From positions 15,659,001 to 15,723,000 of the forward strand of contig CM055605.1 of assembly GCA_029379385.1 (NCBI GenBank): a stretch of DNA of 64,000 bases. Reading direction: 5' to 3'. Position numbers and translations under genes: made by a program. This document shows positions 10,113 to 21,410 of this stretch, in pieces; position 1 is the first letter of the stretch, and the number at the start of each line of letters is the position of its first letter. The DNA is from Quillaja saponaria (lineage: Eukaryota > Streptophyta > Magnoliopsida > Fabales > Quillajaceae). The notes beneath the pieces are model-generated. The model saw only the letters and a list, made by a program, of their open reading frames with translations, did no database searches and was not told the DNA's origin.

Positions 10113-12890
10113 ATTAGTTATCACTTTTCCAATTTATTTACTTAACATATATAATTTACTTACTAAAATTTATACTAGATAACAAAATATCTTATAACTA
10201 ATATTTTCACATTATACTTAAAATTTGATTTCATGATGTTGGGTTATAACAATGTACGTAACTACAATAATTCATGTACAACATTTTAAAATATCCACTG
10301 GAATACCAGATTATAATATTTAAAACCACTATGTATATTAAAAGCCTCATAAATTACACAAGACAGTCCAAAACATATATTAAAACATCAATAATAAAAT
10401 AAGGAAATATCGGTTTATCACAATTTCTTTGTTAAAAAAATCACTAAAATGTATCACTACGATATCGAGTTAAGACATGTTTATTTTTTGTTGATATTTC
10501 TTTAATTTGTTTATGTCGTTGCTGCTTATAACTAAAATTTATATATTATATCTAAAACTTGACTTTACGATACTGGGTTAAAATAGTTATTACATTCAAC
10601 ATTCTAAATGTTACAATATCGGGTTATAACAAAAAATGAAGAATTACAGATTTAAAAATGATGAAAAACCAAATTATGTTTGTAAAAGAAAAAATTGGTA
10701 TCTATCTATAACTTACATCTATGATTTCTTCATTTTCATTAAAATTAATTTTTGTGTCATGCACGTTGCGCTAGCCGTATTTACATTAGGAAATTTGCTA
10801 GAAATAATATCTTTTATTACAAAATTTCTTATTTTTCTAACCGTTAAAAAAAATAAAAGTATTCTTTAACATAAGTTCTTGATTTTTATCTTTATGTCAT
10901 GTAATGAACAACAATCATGTAAGCATTACAAAATAAAATAAAACTAATTTTTTGAGGAAAAAAAAAAGGATCCATTTAATATAAGTTAATATAAAGATTG
11001 TAATTGTCTTCACAAATATGACTAGGAAGTATTTAACATACCCCAAGGGGTTGACCATATAGTTAAGAAGTTGTGCTCTCTTTATTGACTTTCTTCATTT
11101 GAATTTTCTTGGGGATAGGTTAAGGACTAAACTCCTCACAAATTTCTTAATTTTGAAGTGCATGACCAGTCTTTGACTAAACCGAAAAGGTGATCAATCG
11201 AGATGTGTGTAAAATGGACCAGACATACTACTGCGGAATAAAAAAATGAATTAACATAATTTTATGATAGTAGTGTGAATTAAAATTTAGCATTATCTAA
11301 TTAGTAAGTTCATTAGCTGCACTAGTGACAATCAACATTAACCTTCCTTTTGCTACAAATATACAAGTAAATAAAGAAAATGTATTTTTATGATAAATGT
11401 GTTATTAAAGAAGAAGAATTTAATACTATCGTGATTAAAAGAATTAATAAAATATGAATTTATTAAATAAAAATATTTATTTACTATTCCGATTCATTAT
11501 TATTAGAAACTCAAATAAAATAAGACCTTTTTTTTTTTCGGGTTTTTCATCTATCTAGTTAGGTCCCAATGAAGTTAGGACACCCAAGCCGGTATTAGAG
11601 AATTGATGGAAATTTTACTTGTTATAACTCGGTACGGTAACAGTAAGTTTTAGGGAATAAAAAGGAAAAACTTAGTACGTTTGGTTATAAACACAAACTA
11701 AATAAATGTATAAACAAAATAAAATAACGATTTTTTATCCTTTAATTTTATTTTCCTTTTCCTCCTATTTTCCTATTCTTTTCCTTATAGATTTTTTTTC
11801 TCTTTGCTTTCCTCCTCTATGCCTTTTTCCTTCCGCTATTTTCTCGGCATTTCCATTAGCTCCATTCAAGAAGGCCAAAGCACCAACTTCTCCTTAGCAG
11901 CTTATGTCTTGATCTTCCCCAACCCATGCTTGAGCTGAGGAGTAGCTATCATGGATTAGCAACACCTCCAATAGCTGCTCAACCACTCTTCTATTTTGGG
12001 GTAGTTCCTAATACCTCTAGTTCAAGTAATTATCTTCTTTTCTTAGAGCTGGTTCCTTTTCACTTTTGTTTTGTTTGAGGATTTAGATGTCGGGATTGAG
12101 TGGGTTTGTGAATGAAAGAATATGATCAAGGTGGTGAGAAAAATAGTGGGTAAAATGTTGTTTGGTTCTTGTGGAATTCCAAAATTTAAGCTCTTTATTA
12201 TCCCTAAATTATTCATCCAATTTCAATCTAGTATTTGAATTGTGGTTAGTGTTTGTGCTAGTTTTGGTTACACATATAAGATATATATATATATAAGAAT
12301 TAGAACAAAGTATGTTGTTAAGATGTTTGATAAAATGACTAAAAGAAGTTATTTGTAAATTAATATTTTGGAATTATTATGGTCAAGTCTTTATGATTAG
12401 GGACTAATAATATATGAAATTTAGAAACTAAATGATACTTGGAAATGTAATTTCAGGCCTAGAACATGATGCTATCTCGACGACAGTTTTGGACTCTAGG
12501 GGAAGCCAAGAACAACAATTGTAAAGTTGTGAGTGAAAGATATTATCTTTTGGTTACTAGTTGTGTTTTGAAATGTTTTCTAGATGTATATTATTGTTGG
12601 GTAAAGATGTGTTTAGTATTGTGCGATAGTTTGAATGATTTGTATGTGGTTGATTGGGCTGGAGAATTCATTTTTAATATGATTTAGAATCCAGGTGGAC
12701 CTAGGATAAATTTGATTTGATTAAGTGATTATATAAATATACATTCGAGTAACTCAACTCTGGGGAGGTTACTGTGGGAGATTACTTGTTATGGTGTGTG
12801 GAAGCTGAATAGCCCCGAGGATGATATATGTATATGTACATATATATTATATATATATATATATGGTGTGCAGGAGCTGAGTTACTACGA
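10113..12890 (+). mobile_element. Q-type LTR, copy 1, interrupted by block S
   Basis: This plus-strand LTR subfamily recurs at 27.06-30.1, 53.53-56.2 and partly 58.13-59.26 kb. Landmarks are repeated 'ACGATATCGRGTTAAGACATG' phrases at about 10460, a pyrimidine-rich stretch at 11740-11880, and the inverted stem pair GAGTAACTC (12747) and GCTGAGTTACT (12876). Short frames such as 10636-10869 (77 codons) and 11706-11897 (63 codons) change length between copies, consistent with non-coding LTR sequence. In this copy the LTR stops at about 12885-12890, where block S begins, and its 3' end is missing. Confidence 0.55.
12829..12864. repeat. AT-rich simple repeat inside the Q stem-loop
   Basis: An ATATGTATATGTACATATAT run that varies in length between the Q copies. 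It lies in the loop between the two arms of the conserved inverted repeat. Confidence 0.6.
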
Positions 12891-13243
12891 AACAAATTTT
12901 AATTTTTTGCGACGTTATAATAACTTATTTGCTATGGGTATGCATTGTAGCAAATAAGACAATTGCAAATATATTTTCTAAGTCAACCTTTTTACATGGG
13001 TAACGACCCACAACCGTAGCAATAGTGAAAATTAAGAAAATTAACCTACTATCCACTTTCTCTGTTTGCATTCTATTCTTCTTTCTCATTTTCGGTTCTC
13101 TACCTCTCCCTCACTTACCGACTTCACATCATATCTCACTCTGTTGTAAGCCACCAAGGCTTTATGGGAAAAGCTTAGAGACCATTTTACAAAAGGTGAT
13201 TGGGATCCAAAATTGCCTCACTTGATCTCATTTTCTTATAAGA

Positions 13244-13573
13244 GTGAAGCATTTTTTCTCGGATTCAAATCTAGATACTTTTATACCTTCTTATTCTTCG
13301 TCTTCTTCAATTTTAATTGCACGGAAGTTTGGGGAGTTTTCATGGCTTCTTCTGCTGCATCAAACTGTATGGCTTTCAAATCCTCTGAAATTTCAAGTAT
13401 CAGTAACAAGAAAGTGGATCTGTTTTGACAATGGTTTCATGGTTGTTGAGTTGAATCGAGTCAGCTCCGTTATTGTTTTGGTCTTCAATGCAGATCGAAG
13501 TGTTCATTTGGCTCAACTAGTATGTAGATCCTTTTATTGCATTGGACTTATTTTCTTATTTTTCGCACCTTAG
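13244..13573 (+). pseudogene. Exon-like frame in block S, unknown protein
   Basis: A 109-codon frame whose middle part (VWLSNPLKFQVSVTRKWICF then DNGFMVVE) is also found in the S copy near 56.68-56.78 kb as VWLSNPLKFQVSVTGKWISF then DNGFMLVE. There a TAG follows, whereas here the frame runs on. A competing frame gives MASSAASNCMAFKSSEISSI, also shared by both copies. One of these may be a captured coding fragment. I do not recognise either. Confidence 0.25.
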
Positions 13574-13923
13574 ATGTTGTGAATTTTCACTACTGAAAGC
13601 TAGAAGAGTAAAAAAAATTTGTTGAGCTAACACTAACTTATTTCCCATATTGAAACTCAAAAGAAAAAAAAAGATCTCTAGTTGTTCCGTGATGAAAATT
13701 TTGAATTTAGGATCTGGAAGGCAAATTCTTCCTTTTTATGTGGGTGCTTTTTTAAAAATTCTAATTTTTTTTTTATATTTCATACTACATGAAGAAGATT
13801 GGTCACTATTACTAACAATCACGTTTGTAAAGCATCTATTTTATTTTTACGCTAGTAAGAATAGTAGCATTTGTATGTCTTTGATGTTCTTCTAACATGG
13901 GTGCTTCAGATTGATTTTTGCAG

Positions 13924-13993
13924 CACAGGTTGGATGGTTGTTTATCAGAGCACTACGAAGAAAGCTAGTTGGCCTAACTGTCCTATATCAGGG
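13924..13993 (+). pseudogene. RPL34-like: Captured exon of 60S ribosomal protein eL34 (RPL34), copy 1
   Basis: A 70-bp exon-like piece preceded by TTTTTGCAG and followed by GTAAGC. Read from its second base it gives TGWMVVYQSTTKKASWPNCP then ISG. This resembles the conserved N-terminal third of eukaryotic eL34, around the LVYQ-TKKRASGPKCPVTG segment as recalled for plant eL34, with several substitutions. eL34 is a small protein of the large cytosolic ribosomal subunit. No other eL34 exon (KRIQGIPHLRP onward) is visible nearby, so this is one decayed exon carried by the CACTA-like element. The frame is open here but broken by stops in two sister copies. Confidence 0.6.
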
Positions 13994-14769
13994 GTAAGCT
14001 CTTATTGTCATTCTCATCATAAATTTTTTAGTTTTGTATCAATTTTGTTTTACTGCATTTTAAAAAGATAATATAATATCCACTGGTATTTTACCTCTGT
14101 GGTGTGACAAATATTAGCTTGTCTTTAAAGATTGATTGGAGATAGGTGATAATTTTTTTGCATTGAACGTTTAATTCATCACTTCTAAGCTTATTTGGGG
14201 TTAAATCCTTAGTTCATTTAAATGGTTAGGTTGTCTAATTTTGTTACTATGCTAATTACTTGACTTGTAAAAGTTGACCATCGAGCTATTTGTGGCTCAT
14301 TTGAACTTAGTAACTAATCTATCGTAGAGCAAGTTGATGCTTTATACTTTTAGATTGCTTATATGCAAACATGTGAAGAAGATGTTTATTTGAGCTATCA
14401 CTTTTTCTTTGTCATTTTAATTAAAGCTATGAATTATGTTGTCATTTGAAACTATAAGATTAGTGGAAGATGTAGAAAAAATGATGAAGGTATATACTGT
14501 TAAATTGGTAAATATATATTTTTTTTTTAACATGCAAATGCTATCATTCAATATTGAATTGGATGACAAAGTTTAGAATATTTGTATATGCATTTGAAAA
14601 CATATCTTATCAAATGTTTTATAACTTAGCATGACTAGTAACTCATTATTTTACTTAAAATTTTAACTAAGTAAAGTTCGCTCATTCATGTTTATATAAT
14701 CTTTGTGGTTGAATGGTCTTAGGAAAAAAGAATTTGCATTATGATATTTTCTTTTGGTTTTCCTTCTAG

Positions 14770-14845
14770 TATGTGTGGTAGCTTATATGCTCCAAAAGCA
14801 GACTTAATGGTGTACCTCTACTTGCCAATTGAAGGATTGTTTCAG
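14770..14845 (+). pseudogene. Captured exon, unknown protein, copy 1
   Basis: A CCTTCTAG acceptor precedes a 76-bp piece that ends TTTCAG|GTGCTT. One frame is open for 25 codons (MCGSLYAPKADLMVYLYLPI then EGLFQ). The other two frames contain stops. The sequence is nearly identical in the S copies at 39941-40016 and 60485-60560, more conserved than flanking intron-like DNA. It joins in phase with the piece starting at 14930. I do not recognise the protein. Confidence 0.4.
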
Positions 14846-14929
14846 GTGCTTCAAAATTTCAAAGTAACTAAAATTGAGCAGTTATTTTACTTTTTTGAAG
14901 ATTGATTTTTCTATTTTTAAATTTTGTAG

Positions 14930-14998
14930 GCTGAAAGTGATATTGCAAATATAATGTAAAAGTTTAGACAGCTTAAGGAAGACAAGATAGTTTAATTA
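14930..14998 (+). pseudogene. Captured exon following the 14.8-kb piece
   Basis: Follows a TTTTGTAG acceptor. In phase with the previous piece it reads AESDIANIM, a TAA stop, then KFRQLKEDKIV. The copy at about 40101-40160 keeps the same frame and the same stop (AESDIVNIM, stop, KFRQLKEDN), so the stop predates duplication. The reading frame is dead. Confidence 0.35.
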
Positions 14999-15245
14999 TC
15001 TATATCGGTCCATTCTACTTAGTAAGATTGCAAAGCCATTAACTTGCACGGACATTGGTGATCTGCAACGGTTGTGGATAAGTTTATTTGCAATAGTTGT
15101 TTTTACTGTTGTAGAAATTGGTTATTAATGACACCATTTTCTTCGACGGGCTTATCTAGTGATGGAAACCCGTTGTCCATGACGGTTTTTTATGCGATCT
15201 GTGACAGTTTTTGCTTGTCAGCGGATAATAGTTTTTCTTGTAGTG

Positions 15246-18146
15246 TGCAGCCAATTCATACACCGATTAGCAGCCTCCACCTTCCTTCCTCTTCTCTTCC
15301 TTTCCCATTTTGGAGTTCCCTCTCTCCTTGTTTGCCTTGCAGCAAGGCAGCAGACAGCTTCCCTTCAATCTTTCAGTCGAGTTGCCCTAGTTTTGGTTAC
15401 CTTTTATTCTTGCTTTGTAGCTCTTCAACTATAGCAGCCACCATAAGGAAGCTAGAACCAAGATGTGGGTTTGGTGCCTTAATTTGGCAGCCTTGGATAT
15501 CTTATTTCAACCATGGAAGCCTTTCCATGTACCTTGAGTGAGTGGGCTATTTCTATGTCTCCATATAATTAATTCATTCTTATCTTTTACTTATTAATAA
15601 TTGAGGAGGGGTTGAGTTTAGTGAGTTTAGGAGGAGTAGTTAGAATTTGATATTGACCGAAAGTGTGATGGTTAATCATTTAAGGGAAAAAGAAAGCTTG
15701 GAATAGATAGGATTATATAGTTGGAAATATATGTAATTTAAGTTTTAATTTCCTTTGATTAACTAAACCAATTTCAAGTTTGATTTTGGAACATAAGTAA
15801 CATGGGAATTAATTTTGTGTTAACTATTTTGGGATATGTACAGATATCATACACATACACATGAAACAAAAGTAATTGTGCTCTTATGATGTTTGTAAAA
15901 ATGCCTAAATGAAACTAGTTGTAATAAGATGAGTAAAACTTGGAATGTTAAAACTTTTATGGTTAGGGATTATTTGAATAAAATTTGAAAGTTTAGAGAA
16001 AATAGGTATTGAAAGGTTATTTAGTTACTTAAATACAAGGAAGCTTGGAAGATGATAAAAGAATGAGAACATGATAGGTAGTAATAATTGAAAAAGGAAA
16101 CACGGGAATTTAATTGTACTATGATGAATAAAATGGATAACACAAGCTTTTTATGGATCTTGTTAACTTAATGTTAAAAATATTAGTAATATAGGAATTA
16201 ATGAGATCGTGTTGATTTGTTGGGAAATGTATATATGTATACATATATATACACACATAGACAAGCAATGAGATAAAGTGCAGTTAAGGTAATGGTTGAC
16301 AAGCCTAAAAGAACTAAGTGTGTGAGTTACTTAATTTCCCTTACTTTTTTTTTAAAACTTAGTTACATCTTTGTGGCATGGTTTAAAATGTTTGGATTTG
16401 AGAATTTTTAAAAGTAAAATACAAGTTGGTGGTGATGGAAATAATTGATTTAGAATTGAGTGGTTAATGAAAAAGGAAAAATAGGGTTAGATTATATAAG
16501 TTAGAGAAATTAGGTATTTCGGGTGTTTTATGGACTGTATTAATTTAGGAGTTAAGATAAAGTGTGGCTTTTGGTCTTGGAATGATATCTAGAAAGTTTT
16601 GTAACTTGATTTGAAGTGTATTTATCATTAGAGATATTGAATTGCAGTTGGGTTAGTGCAGGATTTTAGGTGAGCTTTAGTCAGTCCGGAGGACTTTGAC
16701 TGGGGTTGGGTTGTGGTTTGAATTAGCTTAATGCCTATGAATAAGAATTTTTCCTAACATATTAATGGACAATTATGGAGCTTTATAGGTTTTAATTTTA
16801 TGTTATGTGTATTTTAGAGGTGTTGGAAGTCATGGTTGTGATTTTCGAGTCCTTATTGAACTTGTTTTAGTGTAATTAGGTTTGGAGGGTCTTAAAAGAT
16901 GATTTAGAGTAGAGTGATGCAGATGAATTGTTCCTAACATCTTGATAAACTATATTGGAAAGTTTCATAATTCAATACCCAAGTATGAGAATTCTATAAT
17001 CATTGAACCCCGAGATTGGCAACTAGAAATTGTGCGAGTGCCCTGTTTGTGTTCATGTGAGGATTTGAGTAGGTTCAATACTACTTTTAGAAGAAGTTTC
17101 TAAATAAGAAAGATAGCTAACTTCTTAAAAATAATGTTTAGACTTTGTTTTGTTGAATTTGGTTAAGTATGTAAATTGAAATCAAACATATCTCCAAGGT
17201 GGTTATGGAAATGTCTAAGAGGGGTTAACTTTAAATAAATGCATGAAACTTAGTATTTATAGATTTTCACAATTAAATAGTTAACCTATAAAATTGACAA
17301 ACTAAGTAATACTTGAAAAATATAATTGTAACATTGAAAAGTGTTGTTTAGCCAACAACGTGTGTGAATATAAGAGGAAGTGACGAGCAAAATTAGTAAA
17401 TGGTGAGTGCATAAATGCTAACTTTTAGTTGCTAGATTAACACATGAATTTGTTAGGTATATTTCAATTGATATATTTATATAGAATAATAAGCATGTGT
17501 AGTGTTTCATAAAGTTATTTGAATTGTGCTTGACTTGTGACTTTGTTTGTGTTTGATAAAGGGCCAATGAAAGTGTTTTTATTTCCGTAATGATTTTTAC
17601 TTCCAAAATAGAATCCTGGTGCACCAAGGATATTTTTATTTGATTATTTGACACTAATTAAAAATATTCGAGTAACTCAGCCTCAGGAATGGATTTGTGA
17701 GGAGCTATGAAGATTTTAGTAATTTACTAATTTTGCTTTTGTGTTTGGTGTGTGAGCACAAAAACTACTCGGAGAGGAGAATTTTTGTTTGGTGTGCAGG
17801 TGCTGAGTTACTCTATTTAGCCCTTTGTTTGTTTTGAGTACTTTGATGGTCTTAATTTGATTGTATAGTGTATTACTTGAATTGTGTTTGTTAAGTTGAT
17901 GTTTTCCATCTTTGCATACGTGTAACCCTTAGTTGTTTTGAAATTCATGATATGTTGATATTAATTCATAATATGTTTGTTTGCAGTCACTTTGGGGTTG
18001 GGTGTCTGGTTTTGTGTTGTGTTATAGTTCAGTTCATTCGTTGTTGTGTTATAAAGCGGTGCAGAGCTCCTTTTGGTATATTGTTGCTGTTAATAATTAG
18101 TTGAATGAAACTAGGGATTATATATTTGTATTTTGGGCATGTTACA
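15246..18146 (+). mobile_element. T-type LTR, copy 1
   Basis: Plus-strand LTR of the main family, starting directly after the CACTA-like end and finishing GGGCATGTTACA at 18146. The beginning (15250-15540) is a less AT-rich, pyrimidine-rich stretch. A 155-codon frame (15074-15541) spans the S/T junction and is not conserved in other copies, so I reject it as a gene. The inverted stem GAGTAACTCAGC (17670-17681) and GCTGAGTTACTC (17802-17813) lies near the 3' end. T relates to the U repeat by inversion at roughly 70-75% identity by eye. Other copies: 22.2-23.5, 40.4-43.0 and 60.8-61.6 kb. Confidence 0.6.
17670..17813. other. Conserved inverted repeat (12-bp stem) in T LTR
   Basis: GAGTAACTCAGC at 17670-17681 pairs perfectly with GCTGAGTTACTC at 17802-17813 across a 120-nt loop. 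Equivalent arms appear in the Q copies (29506/29630, 56074/56201, about 58667/58773) and in T copy 3 (about 42325/42442). See the separate finding. Confidence 0.65.
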
Positions 18147-18160
18147 AGGTACAGGGAACC
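18147..18160 (+). other. Degenerate primer-binding site after T LTR
   Basis: AGGTACAGGGAACC follows immediately after the LTR terminus GTTACA. It resembles TGGTATCAGAGCC, the usual initiator-tRNA-Met PBS of plant retrotransposons, with several mismatches. The same text follows the T LTRs at 42983 and 61577. The better preserved Q version is at 59265-59277. Confidence 0.4.
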
Positions 18161-18385
18161 TACACTGAAATTTTTAATAATGGTTCTAATACATTGGATC
18201 AATAGTTGGTAACACTGACTTGGCCGACCGATAAAGACCGATCAACTTCATCTTTTTGCCCACACATTTTTGCCAACTAATTTCACTAACAAACTTACAA
18301 CGGTAATATTGTGTTTTTGATTGAAATTCTATTTTGGTTAGCTTCATAATTTGTTTCGAGTAAATTACACCCTTTCCCTTGAGTT
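18161..18385 (+). mobile_element. Truncated post-PBS spacer, copy 1
   Basis: The first about 230 bp of the sequence that follows the T LTR. Full versions of about 1.1 kb lie at 42997-44060 and 61591-62687. It contains GGCCGACC and TTGCCCACACATTTTT landmarks. It switches into the interior of a U repeat at about 18385, so roughly 850 bp of spacer and the terminal part of U are missing. No coding sequence. Confidence 0.5.
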
Positions 18386-21262
18386 TTCTATCTTAGGTGC
18401 ACATGGATCTCAGTTCCAGAAATCAAAATCCTTTCTCTGAAAAATTTCAATTTGTTGGCCGTTATCAATTACAAACAATTTCAGACAAGTATGATTCAAA
18501 TTGCTCACTAAAACATTGCATTTGCATATTTATTTAAATACAAATACAATTACACATAATAATGTAGCCCCTAAAGGCAACAATTAACCACCCACCTTTA
18601 ACCGATCTCATTCATCACTTACGATTGCATTCAAGTGCATTGTTGATTTAACCACACTTTCCGAAGCTACAAGTACATTTTCTAATTTATAAAATCAACA
18701 TTTAGTATAGATAGGTTTGTTTATGAAAATTTTCTATTAAGCCTTTACATATCAAGTATTATGAATTGCACTTTATATGGCAAGGTTGATAATGAAGAGA
18801 CATTTTAGATGTCTTGACATGTATAGGGTAGAAGGAAACTATTAAAAAAGATAGAAAATACCAGTGAGTTAGAAATATTAAAATTGTCCAAACTTGGGGT
18901 TTGAACTAGTGTTCACTCTAATGGTCATATCTTTATCTAGGAAATTCCAAATCCAGTTTCGTAAAATTTATAAAATACTAGACACGTGTAGATTTATAAT
19001 GGTATATAATTAGAAATTTTTAGATTTATATATCAATATAGTGTATTCTGTGAAATTGCATCAAATTCTACAAAAACACTGCAAAAACATAGAATTTTGG
19101 CAGATCTGACCTTACCTTAGTTATCTAAACATAACTTTCTCTATGAAAAAGAAAATTCAATTCCATTTGTTGAAATTATTAATAGACAAATATATATTTC
19201 TTGATAAGTATCATATGTATTATTTGGATTTATATATATACATATACTAATACGGTTAATTATTTAAAGTTTACTCCTTTTAGGCATTTTTACAACCCTT
19301 AGATATATATTTATTTTCACTTACATACTTAATCAAATTTAATAAAACCCAGTCTAAACATTATCGATAGGATGTTATCTACCATTATTATTTAGAAACA
19401 TTTTCTAAAATCAGCCTTGAACTAATTTGATTCTTTATATAAACAATAACAGGTCACTCTCAAAATTCCTGGTTATCAATATCAGACTCCAAAGCTTATA
19501 AAAACTTCATATTCAATAGTTAAATTACGAAAATTTCTAGTCTAACTTATCAAGATATTAGGAGTATTTTATTTTCAGAATATTATTCCTAATTCAACCT
19601 TTAAGACTCTCTAAAGTTAGTTACACTAAAACTGGTTCAATTTGTATCTGAAAATCATAACCCTGAGTTCCATCACCTCCAAAAGATTCCTAAGAAGGAA
19701 TTAAAACCTAAATCACTCTAGATTTACTCTTTATATGTTAGGAACAACTTTTATTTAGAGGTCCTAAGCTAATTCCAACACATGCCCCGACCATGTTTCC
19801 CGAACTAACTAAAGCTCACTAAAATTCCTATATGGAACTAGCCTCAGTTCCGAAGCTCTAATAATCTGTATACTTCGAATCAGGTTACGAAATTTTGTAT
19901 GTATCATCTTAAGACACTAACCTACACTTTTTGTTTGGAACTATTAATTTAATTCAGTTTTGAAAATATTCGAAATGTTAAATTTCTCCAACTTGCAAAA
20001 TCTGCCCTTGGTTCACTTCAATAACCACTTCCAAGTTACTTTCCATGATTCTTAAATCATACATAATCACACCAAATATTTTTCTTGAAAATTAAATCTC
20101 CTTAACTCTTTAACCAAATATTTTAAAATTACACTAATTAGTTCCATATCATATTTCTTAATTAGCTATTTTATTTATCAAACCTAGGGAAGTCAACTTC
20201 TAGATATATGATAACACTTAATTTCTTTTATACGCATTGTCAAATACTTTTAAAAAAATAATTAATTTCCATTAGTGTGTATGCATTCGTATATATACAT
20301 ACACCAAGAATTCAACATATCTCATCCTTTTCATACTACTTATATCCCAACTTTGAATCCTAATTAAATTACTTATCTACAATTTATCTAACTTAAGAGT
20401 ATATAAGTCCTATATTATCATACTTAAATTTCCAATTTCCTCATTCTACAATTAGACATAATTATCTTATATATTCATTGTTCTTAAAATTTTGCTTAGA
20501 ATTTTCTTAGTCCTTAATTCTAAATCATCAGCTATATAAAAAAAAAAAAAAAGAGAAATCAAAGCCACAAACTAACTAGCTATTGAAAAAACTCCTGACA
20601 AGGAGGAGTTTTCTACATTTAACTCCCTTTGCTTCCATGGCTAGATTAGGAAGAGTGGGAGCTATGCTTCTTGCTGCTGGCTGCTCTGGCACCTAAGGTA
20701 CACGGCAGCTTTGCAGTTAAAGTTAAAATCCTCCATGGCCTAAGGTGAATTAGCTAACTGAAGGGAGGCTCTAGTAGACGCCAAAATGCAAAACAGGGTA
20801 ACTACCCCTTTTGCTGTCTTGGTTGAGCTGAGGAAGAAGAATACATTAGACATTGAAATGATACAAGGCCACACAAGAGCTATACAAGGGAGAGCAAAAA
20901 GGAAGAGTGTGGTAGCAGTACTTAAAGAGTACGGCAGCAAAGCATGGAAAAGGAAAACTTAGCTTGGTTTCTTAAAGATTTTGGCTGCAATCCCTGTTGT
21001 CCAACTAATTCCCATGGCAGCTAGCCGTAACGGAAGGCTAGGCCAACGAAAATCATACTAACAAGAAATGAGGAGAATAGTGTTCAAAGCTGAATTTTAA
21101 GAAGACACCGACATACTCTAGAACCAAGTAAAATAGAGGAGGAACAAGTGTGGCGGAGGAAAGATAGAGGGAAGGAGGTACTCGGCCCAAAAAAAAAAAA
21201 AACTTAGAAATAACATATTATATCATAATACACATGTTATAATTATGACTCTAATTTATCTA

Positions 21263-21298
<36 letters not shown>

Positions 21299-21410
21299 AT
21301 ATTATTGTTTTATAATTCATTATATTCATAACAAATTTTATTTACCAAAACACTTTAAATGAAATGAATTCCAAGTCCAAGTCAATCTATAGTAGTAAAG
21401 TGTGTAGATT
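18386..21410 (-). mobile_element. U-type LTR, copy 1, 3' end missing
   Basis: Reads in the opposite sense to the adjacent T copy. It begins inside U at TAGGTGCACATGGATCTC and runs through the TCTTTATCTAGG phrase (about 18930), TTAGGAACAACTTTTAT (19738), the purine-rich tail (20580-20960) and the GACACCGACATACTC end (21104), then an (AT)n run and AT-rich sequence. No gag-pol. A minus-strand frame at 20740-20940 falls in the leader-like tail and recurs only partly elsewhere. Confidence 0.55.
21265..21293. repeat. AT microsatellite
   Basis: A (TA)n run at the end of the U tail. The same position in other U copies also carries AT runs of different length. Confidence 0.8.

Larger units (their letters stand above)
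12885..15245 (+). mobile_element. Block S: non-autonomous CACTA-like transposon with captured exons, copy 1
   Basis: The right end reads GTTTTTCTTGTAGTG (15231-15245), the reverse complement of CACTACAAGAAAAAC, a typical plant CACTA (EnSpm) terminus. The left end, CTACGAAACAAATTTT, is a poorer match and its first bases coincide with the host Q sequence. Just inside both ends are repeated short motifs (GCGACG, GCAACGG, CGACGGG, CAACCGTAGC), as expected of CACTA subterminal repeats. Length is about 2.36 kb. No transposase is present. The interior carries exon-like pieces bounded by AG and GT, including an eL34 exon at 13924-13993. Other copies lie at 38.6-40.4, 56.2-58.1 and 59.3-60.8 kb, with a fragment at 21.8 kb. 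Confidence 0.55.

Noticed and set aside
10636..10869. 77-codon frame repeated at 27369 and 53990
   Set aside because: Repetition follows from the Q block duplication. The C-terminal ends are shifted by indels in each copy, so there is no sign of coding constraint.
12885..12900. Perfect CACTA left terminus
   Set aside because: The bases TACTACGA at the left junction are also present in the uninserted Q copy at 29635-29643, so they cannot be assigned to the transposon with certainty.
14474..14490. A further splice-bounded piece in block S (near GGAAGATGTAGAAAAAATGATG)
   Set aside because: It has AG and GT neighbours, but none of its frames joins in phase with the eL34 exon before it and the exon after it, and it is partly deleted in the other copies.
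15074..15541. 155-codon open frame, the longest in the window
   Set aside because: It spans the junction of the CACTA-like right end and the T LTR. The other S/T junction (about 40.2-40.5 kb) does not keep it, and no domain, transit peptide or conserved residues are visible.
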